DNA of 18,239 bases from Pseudomonadota bacterium (lineage in GTDB: Bacteria; Desulfobacterota; Desulfobacteria; Desulfobacterales; Desulfobacteraceae), in the NCBI GenBank assembly GCA_018816605.1, contig JAHIVS010000226.1, positions 1-18,239 of the forward strand, given 5' to 3'. This document shows, piece by piece, positions 14,200 to 18,239 of this stretch. The position numbers and the translations under genes were made by a program. The notes beneath the pieces were generated by a model that saw nothing but the letters and a program-made list of their open reading frames with translations, had not been told where the DNA came from and searched no databases. Positions within the stretch are counted from its first letter, which is position 1. The number at the start of each line of letters is the position of its first letter.

Positions 14200-15030
14200 T
14201 TACTCCAGATACTGTGTGGTATACCCGACCTTTCCATCCCGGTACTCATATATCCGAAAGCAGGCCTGACGTCCCCATTTTTCGGCCACAGGCGGGGATA
14301 CATACAAGGGCACTTTGCCCAGCCAATGGAGTTCGTCCCTGTGGAAATGACCTGCGATGACCGCCTTGACATTATATCGATTCACAAGCTTCACCCAGTT
14401 TGCCTTGATTGTTTCTCCCCACCCTCCGTGGGCCCGATTGTTATAAAAATCTTGTACGCTGGGTCCGTGGTGAAACAGGATAATGGGCTTTCCATTGGCT
14501 GCCGCCAGATCTTTTTCCACTGCCCCAAGGGGATCATACCCCTTCACGGTAACAGACCGACGCAAAGGATCGGTATAGGCAAACAAAAAAACAACCCCCT
14601 TATACTCGGCTCGGGAGATCAGGCTGCCAAAATAGTGTTCATAATTGGTTTTGTCCGTCTGGGTGGGGCGCCACACGCCAAGCCGTATGTCGTTGTTGCC
14701 CGGCAGAAAATGAACCGGCGGTTTCAGGCCTTTGAAAACCAAGATAGCGTCTGCCATGACGCCGGTGTCTGCCAGGCGTGACCTGTCAATGATATCCCCT
14801 GTATGAACCACGCACACGGCCTCCATGGGAAGCGCGTTCACCGCATCCACCACCCTGGCTGTCCGGACCCTGTTCACGGGTATTCCCAGATGGGTGTCCG
14901 TGATCTGTACAAAATGGAAAACGGGGCCATCGCCCATGGCCATGGCCGGCAGAACCAAAACGCCCAGAAAAACAATCACCCAAATCCGGAAACGCACCGG
15001 GTGCAGAGCCGCTCCCCGGGTTCTATCCAT
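14200..15030 (-). CDS. Exported metallophosphoesterase
   Basis: A 276-residue calcineurin-like phosphoesterase with an N-terminal signal or anchor helix (about 14-32, after a basic stretch). The two-metal motifs are D45-T-H47, GDIID (78-82), GNND (111-114), HHGP (187-190) and GHFH (227-230). In motif III the usual GNH(D/E) His is Asn113, which may change the catalytic acid. The overall pattern fits the class III cyclic-nucleotide phosphodiesterase/Icc-like branch, but the substrate is not readable. The start overlaps the end of ogt by 8 bases (ATGGATAG), showing translational coupling. The protein would act outside the cytoplasmic membrane, unlike its operon neighbours. Confidence 0.83.
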   Translation of the reverse strand: MDRTRGAALHPVRFRIWVIVFLGVLVLPAMAMGDGPVFHFVQITDTHLGIPVNRVRTARVVDAVNALPMEAVCVVHTGDIIDRSRLADTGVMADAILVFKGLKPPVHFLPGNNDIRLGVWRPTQTDKTNYEHYFGSLISRAEYKGVVFLFAYTDPLRRSVTVKGYDPLGAVEKDLAAANGKPIILFHHGPSVQDFYNNRAHGGWGETIKANWVKLVNRYNVKAVIAGHFHRDELHWLGKVPLYVSPPVAEKWGRQACFRIYEYRDGKVGYTTQYLE

Positions 15031-15505
15031 TGGCCTGTTCCAGGGAAAGCAATTGCCTTTTCACATCAATTCCACCCCCAAAACCGGTGAGACTGCCGTC
15101 TTTTCCAATGACCCTGTGGCAGGGAATGATAATGGAAATGGGGTTTTTTCCATTGGCCAGACCCACAGCCCGAAAGGCTGTGGGATTGCCGATTCTTTCT
15201 GCCAATTGTCCATAGGAAATGGTCTGGCCATAGGGAATTTTGAGCAATTCTTTCCAGACTTTTTGCTGGAAATCGGTTCCCTGTATCTTCAGATCCCGGT
15301 CCAGGATCAGGTTAAAGCATTTAAGGGACCCGTCAAAATAGGCATCCAGCTGGGCCAGGACCTTTGAGAAGGGCCTGGTGTCTTCTGTCCAGGTTGATTT
15401 TGGTTCCTTTCGGGTTTTACTCAAAGGAAAGGTCAAGGTTTCAAGTCGGTCTCCTCCGGTCAGGCGCAACAGCCCCACCGGGGATTCATAGGTGCAATAA
15501 TACAT
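15023..15505 (-). CDS. ogt: Methylated-DNA--protein-cysteine methyltransferase
   Basis: A 160-residue DNA repair protein that takes the alkyl group from O6-methylguanine (and O4-methylthymine) onto its own Cys in a single-use reaction. The active site is IIIPCHRVIG with Cys129. The Arg finger is Arg112 in FRAVG, and the DNA-binding helix-turn-helix lies around PYGQTISYGQLAERIGNP (91-108). Length matches Ogt-type enzymes without the Ada regulatory domain. The ATG at 15505 has AAAGGAG 5 bases upstream. It is the first gene of an operon with the metallophosphoesterase and the flavodoxin fusion. Confidence 0.95.
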   Translation of the reverse strand: MYYCTYESPVGLLRLTGGDRLETLTFPLSKTRKEPKSTWTEDTRPFSKVLAQLDAYFDGSLKCFNLILDRDLKIQGTDFQQKVWKELLKIPYGQTISYGQLAERIGNPTAFRAVGLANGKNPISIIIPCHRVIGKDGSLTGFGGGIDVKRQLLSLEQANG

Positions 15506-15540
15506 GGGTTCTCCTTTTGGTAAGCGACCGGGTTTCTTAA

Positions 15541-15568
15541 ATTATGACAAAAAATTCGGTATATGCAA
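15541..15568 (-). promoter_or_regulatory. Predicted sigma70 promoter of the ogt operon
   Basis: On the minus strand TTGCAT (15563-15568) is followed after 16 bases by CATAAT (15541-15546), giving a leader of about 30 bases before the ATG at 15505. Confidence 0.42.
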
Positions 15569-15678
15569 CCCTGTCTGTTTTTCATATCAAAAAAAAAGAA
15601 AGGAGGCGAGGAATTTACTTTGGCCAGATGCCTGTGTTAAATTTTCTGCCCTTTTCCATGGCTGGTCCACGGTTTTTC

Positions 15679-15684
15679 TTGACA
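15679..15684 (+). promoter_or_regulatory. Isolated -35-like TTGACA before the dipeptidase gene
   Basis: A perfect TTGACA lies 60 bases before the ATG at 15744. The sequence 17 bases further (TTAAGC) is a poor -10. The rest of 15506-15743 shows no other clear signal for the plus strand. Confidence 0.2.
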
Positions 15685-15743
15685 TCCTCCGGGTTTTCAG
15701 CTTAAGCAAAAAAGAAAATTCTGTATTACTTGAGGAGACCCGC

Positions 15744-16502
15744 ATGATGTCACAAAAAAGACCCGGGAATAAAAGAACACCGGGGCTGTTAAAGCGTTTC
15801 ACCCTGGCCCTTTCAATGATGCTTCTCTTGGGGCCCATGGCAATTGCCATATCCGCCTCATCCCCTTTGCCAGAAGGCTTTGTGTATGCGGACAGGGAGA
15901 TCCCCGGCCTGGTGGTGGAATTGCGGTATTTTGGACATAACAATTTTATCGGAAAAAAAATTGACGGCTACACGGCAGATGTCTGCATCGTCCATGGGGA
16001 TACTGCCAAGGCCCTGGCAAAGGTTCAGGCTGAATTAAAACCCTTTGGTCTGGGAATAAAAATTTTTGATGCCTACCGACCCCAGGCTGCTGTGGACCAT
16101 TTTGTCCAATGGGCCGAGGACAGGTCTGATATCCGGATGAAAGAGCGCTTTTATCCGGATGTGGACAAAAAAGACCTTTTCACGGACGGTTACATTGCCG
16201 CAAAATCCAGCCACAGCCGGGGCAGTACCGTGGACCTTACCCTTATTTCCCTGTCCCCTGATCCATCGGGCGATCCTTCTTCAAGCCACCCGGAACTGGA
16301 TATGGGGTCTGCCTTTGATTTTTTCGGACCTGTCTCCTGGCCCTTAAGCCAGGCCGTAACCCCGGAACAGCGGTCCAACCGCATGCTTCTCCAGATCCTG
16401 ATGGTCAAGCACGGGTTCACCCCCTATGACCAGGAGTGGTGGCATTTTACCCTGGACAACGAGCCCTTTCCCGATACCTATTTTAATTTTCCAGTGGAAT
16501 AG
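15744..16502 (+). CDS. Exported D-alanyl-D-alanine dipeptidase (VanX/DdpX-like, peptidase M15D)
   Basis: A 252-residue zinc dipeptidase that would split D-Ala-D-Ala. A basic N-terminus and hydrophobic stretch (about 18-38, ending in AISA) form a signal peptide, so it should act in the periplasm, unlike cytoplasmic VanX. Motifs: FDAYRP with Arg112 (transition-state Arg), SSHSRGSTVDLTL with zinc ligands His157 and Asp164, and EWWHF with the catalytic base Glu231 and zinc ligand His234. The frame is open back to 15504, but the ATG at 15744 has GAGGAGA 5 bases upstream and precedes the signal peptide. A role in turnover of peptidoglycan-derived dipeptides is likely. Nothing in the window suggests a vancomycin-resistance cluster (no VanA/VanH or VanRS). 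Confidence 0.93.
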   Translation: MMSQKRPGNKRTPGLLKRFTLALSMMLLLGPMAIAISASSPLPEGFVYADREIPGLVVELRYFGHNNFIGKKIDGYTADVCIVHGDTAKALAKVQAELKPFGLGIKIFDAYRPQAAVDHFVQWAEDRSDIRMKERFYPDVDKKDLFTDGYIAAKSSHSRGSTVDLTLISLSPDPSGDPSSSHPELDMGSAFDFFGPVSWPLSQAVTPEQRSNRMLLQILMVKHGFTPYDQEWWHFTLDNEPFPDTYFNFPVE

Positions 16503-16941
16503 TTTTTTTAAGGCAACCGCTCACCTACCACTTTCATCCCAAAACAAACGCGCGTTTAAACACAATCCAAACTTTGGTTGTTGCTTGGTAACGTGCTTCG
16601 AGCAATTTTGTTCATCAAAAAGGTCATCTCAAAAACACCTACCAATCCGCCGGTTGTAATTCAGCACGGAATCTCAGGACTTTTAAGCAAATGAACTAAG
16701 GTTTTTGAAAAAAAAATATTTTTCTTCTTCTTTATCAAAATCAACTCAAGTGATGAATTTCGTGGACCCCTTTATTCTTGGCGGTTCAGCTCTTAATTCA
16801 CAGAATTTAACGGAGATTGCCCTTGATCTGAGCGGATAAAAACCGTGTATAGTAACTGCACATTGGAAAACCTTACATCAGAAAAATTCACATCAATGTA
16901 TGTGGCAATCGGGTCAAATTTATACAAAGGAGACAAAAATT
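16503..16941. other. AT-rich gene-free stretch before the precursor gene
   Basis: About 440 bases without a supportable gene. No strong terminator follows the dipeptidase gene, only a T-run without a stem. The AT-rich stretch 16708-16726 contains the palindrome AAAAATATTTTT (16712-16723). The only promoter-like pair lies at 16823-16853. The large upstream region fits an independently transcribed precursor gene. Confidence 0.5.
16823..16853 (+). promoter_or_regulatory. Possible promoter of the RiPP precursor gene
   Basis: TTGATC (16823-16828) and TATAGT (16848-16853) are separated by 19 bases, longer than the ideal 17. The transcript would have a leader of about 80 bases before the ATG at 16942. 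Tentative. Confidence 0.3.
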
Positions 16942-17562
16942 ATGGCAACAGCTTTTGCATCTGAAATCAAACTCAAATCACTATCCAAGGCCATTGAAAA
17001 TCAAAATTTTCGCCAGGCGCTGCTCAGCAATCCCAAAGAGGCGGTAAAAGAGGAACTCGGACTCGAGATCCCCGATGGAAAAACCCTTCATGTGCTTGAA
17101 CAAGCTCCGGGTCAGCATGCCTTGGTCATTTTACAAAGACCTGAAGGAATTCCTGAGGGAGCAACGGTAAAAGACATTAAGGAACTGCTGGCAAAGGACA
17201 TGCCCAAGCTCAGCGAGCAGTTGAGCAGCCGGATGGAGTCCTATGTCAATGTTCTTGCCAAAACATGGGCAGACCCAGAATTTAAGAATCAGCTTCTCAA
17301 AAACCCTGAAACAGTTCTCAGGGATGAAAACTACGGGGCAATGGATGAAAATCCTGTTATTTCAGTCAAAGTTGAAGACGATGAAAATGAATACCTTGTA
17401 TTACCGGCCATGGGCAGCGATTCAGAACTGACAGACGAAGAGCTTGAATTGATCTCAGGTGGAGGTGTCCTTTTGACCATTGGCTTGCTTCTTGCCGGTG
17501 CGGGAGCCACTCCGCTTATCTGTGCTGTCGGTGGTGTCATTGTCGCTCTTTGTTCCTGGTAG
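16942..17562 (+). CDS. RiPP precursor with tandem NHLP (nitrile hydratase-like) leader modules
   Basis: A 206-residue protein read as a natural-product precursor. Two leader modules resemble the nitrile hydratase alpha fold used by proteusin/NHLP precursors. Module one spans about 11-70 (AIENQNFRQALLSNPKEAV, then LEIPDGKTLHVLEQ). Module two spans about 98-172 (LAKTWADPEFKNQLLKNPET, ISVKVEDDENEYLVLPAMG, then ELTDEELELISGGG). The ELTDEELELISGG ending matches the NHLP consensus, with cleavage expected after Gly174 or Gly175. The remaining 31-32 residues are rich in Gly, Ala, Val, Leu and Ile, with Cys194, Cys204 and a final Trp206. ATG at 16942 has AAAGGAGA upstream; the frame is open to 16900, without a ribosome site. 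No modifying enzyme or peptidase transporter is in the window. Product chemistry and role are unknown. Confidence 0.85.
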   Translation: MATAFASEIKLKSLSKAIENQNFRQALLSNPKEAVKEELGLEIPDGKTLHVLEQAPGQHALVILQRPEGIPEGATVKDIKELLAKDMPKLSEQLSSRMESYVNVLAKTWADPEFKNQLLKNPETVLRDENYGAMDENPVISVKVEDDENEYLVLPAMGSDSELTDEELELISGGGVLLTIGLLLAGAGATPLICAVGGVIVALCSW

Positions 17563-17583
17563 CCCCTCATCGCCATTGAATAC

Positions 17584-17633
17584 GCCCAATCTCATCTGTA
17601 TCCCGCCTAAGGAGAATGCATATGAGATTGGGC
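17584..17633 (+). repeat. Perfect 12-bp inverted repeat holding a ribosome site and ATG
   Basis: GCCCAATCTCAT (17584-17595) and ATGAGATTGGGC (17622-17633) pair perfectly across a 26-base loop. The loop contains AAGGAG (17609-17614), and the right arm begins with an ATG 7 bases after it. No T-run follows. It could be an attenuator or translational lock between the precursor and a lost downstream gene. The frame from 17622 runs 58 codons, but most of it lies in insertion-sequence DNA, so I do not call a gene. Confidence 0.5.
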
Positions 17634-17654
17634 TCCGAGGGCATGATTCTCCAC

Positions 17655-17867
17655 AGTGCGGCCGTCAAATTCATAATGAATATTGGATGTTTTGAACATG
17701 GGGTGTTTGAATTTTTTGCGATTTTTCTCTTGCGTTCGGCCTATTTTTTGCGGATATTGTTGTCGATGTGTGTCAAGCAAGTTGTCGTCTTTTCCTAAAA
17801 AAAATTTCTCAAGTTTACCGCAAAATTTCCTCATGGGTTCCGACGGGTAATTGAAGCCCATTCTCAC
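17655..17867 (-). pseudogene. 5' remnant of an IS1380-like transposase gene
   Basis: On the minus strand an open frame from a GTG at 17867 (or an in-frame ATG at 17834) encodes a basic N-terminus. It then reads FKHPMFKTSNIHYEFDGRT, which resembles the start of IS1380-family transposases, where a basic leader precedes a P-x-F-x-x-x-NIHYE-x-x-x-RT motif. The likeness stops at about 17655. The frame then continues into unrelated sequence and ends at 17607, so only about 60 of the usual 400 or more residues remain. It shares no frame with the RiPP gene. The identification rests on a short motif recalled from the family, so it is moderate. Confidence 0.5.
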
Positions 17868-17884
17868 CCATGAGAAAATTTTGC
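17820..17884. repeat. 19-bp imperfect inverted repeat at the insertion-sequence junction
   Basis: Left arm 17820-17838 (GCAAAATTTCCTCATGGGT) and right arm 17866-17884 (ACCCATGAGAAAATTTTGC) match at 18 of 19 positions, with a 27-base loop. On the minus strand the arms contain the candidate start codons of the IS1380-like remnant. It may be a transcript hairpin that blocks read-through translation, an insertion-sequence end, or a terminator for the IS3-type transposase. Confidence 0.6.
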
Positions 17885-17909
17885 TATTGTGACGCTACTT
17901 TCAACATTT

Positions 17910-18239
17910 TCATGCAGCCTTCTTCAGCTTTTCGGAATTTTTTTTAACTTTTTTGAATTTCTTTAAAACAACCTCTGTGACAGGGTTCCAATCTCTTGTT
18001 TTTCCTGACCATCTTTCAGGATTCTTTAATTTAGCTTCCTGATATACATGCTGCCGGTTTGCAAAAATTTTTATATCCCTGCCGTTATGCCTGTCTTCCG
18101 GGGTAACAAAATGGATACTGCTATGCAGGTGCTCTTTATTATACCAATGAATAAAACGATTGGCCCATTCTCTGGCTTCAAATAAGGTTTTAAAAGGTTT
18201 ATCCGGATATTCCGGCCGATATTTCAATGTCCGGAACAA
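17910..18239 (-). CDS. IS3-type transposase, C-terminal part (integrase core), runs off the window
   Basis: The last 108 or so residues of a DDE transposase of the IS3/IS150 type (rve integrase core). Recognisable stretches are FRTLKYRPEYP at the edge, REWANRFIHWYNKEHLHSSI, FVTPEDRHNGRD and NPERWSGKTRDW. The conserved final Glu normally lies just before FRTLK, so it falls outside the window. The frame is intact to the TGA at 17910-17912, followed by a Lys-rich tail. The start is not in the window; the TTG at the edge is only the boundary. The right end of the element is probably between 17840 and 17909, but I could not fix its terminal repeat. Confidence 0.88.
   Translation of the reverse strand: MFRTLKYRPEYPDKPFKTLFEAREWANRFIHWYNKEHLHSSIHFVTPEDRHNGRDIKIFANRQHVYQEAKLKNPERWSGKTRDWNPVTEVVLKKFKKVKKNSEKLKKAA

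Larger units (their letters stand above)
17655..18239 (-). mobile_element. Composite insertion-sequence scar downstream of the RiPP precursor
   Basis: Two different transposase fragments on the same strand abut here: the start of an IS1380-like gene and the end of an IS3-type gene. They are linked by the 19-bp inverted repeat. The left boundary near 17655 is where transposase likeness stops; the right boundary is outside the window. Target-site duplications could not be identified. Confidence 0.5.

Noticed and set aside
15744..16502. Vancomycin-resistance cluster suggested by VanX likeness
   Set aside because: No VanH, VanA-type ligase or VanRS genes nearby, and the protein is exported, unlike VanX.
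16900..16941. Earlier in-frame ATG of the precursor gene
   Set aside because: It has no ribosome site, and the AAAGGAGA site itself lies within this stretch, pointing to the ATG at 16942.
17620..17640. ALGAQ in the minus-strand frame, which recalls a later part of IS1380 transposases
   Set aside because: Five residues with no match on either side; could be chance. An internal deletion is possible but not shown.
17622..17798. 58-codon frame after the precursor with a good ribosome site, and a faint likeness of GMILHSAAV to HprK-like proteins
   Set aside because: The likeness is only a few residues and half of it falls in sequence assigned to the IS1380-like remnant, so a gene call is not supported.

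Overview
The window looks like chromosome from a Desulfobacterota bacterium, most likely a Desulfobacterales-type sulfate reducer. This is inferred from the gene content: many multidomain sensor kinases, a PEP-CTERM-type sugar transferase, small Cys-rich proteins and a flavodoxin fusion. No single taxonomic marker is present. No rRNA, tRNA or CRISPR array was seen.

Layout. 57-1628: a GlxA-type AraC regulator (-) diverges from a DUF3795 Cys-rich protein (+). 1635-5835 (-): a tightly packed three-gene operon, transcribed as HDOD-GAF-histidine kinase, then a free-standing MshEN (GspE/PilB N-terminal) protein, then a MinD/FlhG-like ATPase. 5978-6801: a triple CCHC-repeat mini-protein (-) and a ferritin-like protein (+) share a divergent promoter region. 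6956-8557: SelO protein AMPylase (+), ending tail to tail with a hybrid sensor kinase (8568-10532, -). That kinase starts with two copies of the same LG-E-L-G-x-I helix motif found in the MshEN protein. 10783-13206 (+): a probable operon of a membrane sugar-phosphate transferase (TTG start), a YcgR/PilZ c-di-GMP-type protein and an exported cupin. 13195-15505 (-): an Ogt repair methyltransferase, an exported metallophosphoesterase and a flavodoxin/LMW-phosphatase fusion whose phosphatase nucleophile is Ser instead of Cys. 15744-16502 (+): an exported VanX/DdpX-like D-Ala-D-Ala dipeptidase.

The most interesting part is the right end. A 206-residue protein at 16942-17562 looks like a ribosomally made natural-product (RiPP) precursor of the nitrile-hydratase-leader (NHLP/proteusin) type. 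It carries two tandem NHLP leader-like modules, a Gly-Gly(-Gly) cleavage site and a very hydrophobic Gly/Ala/Val/Leu core of about 31-32 residues with two Cys. No maturation enzyme or peptidase-exporter lies in the window. The sequence just downstream is an insertion-sequence scar: a 5' remnant of an IS1380-like transposase gene, then the 3' part of an IS3-type transposase running off the window. The precursor is either orphaned or cut off from its partners.

A second theme is probable c-di-GMP and polarity signalling tied to surface polysaccharide or appendages: an MshEN protein, a PilZ protein beside a polysaccharide-initiating transferase, and a MinD/FlhG-like ATPase. No cyclase or phosphodiesterase domain is in the window, so this is inference from domain families.
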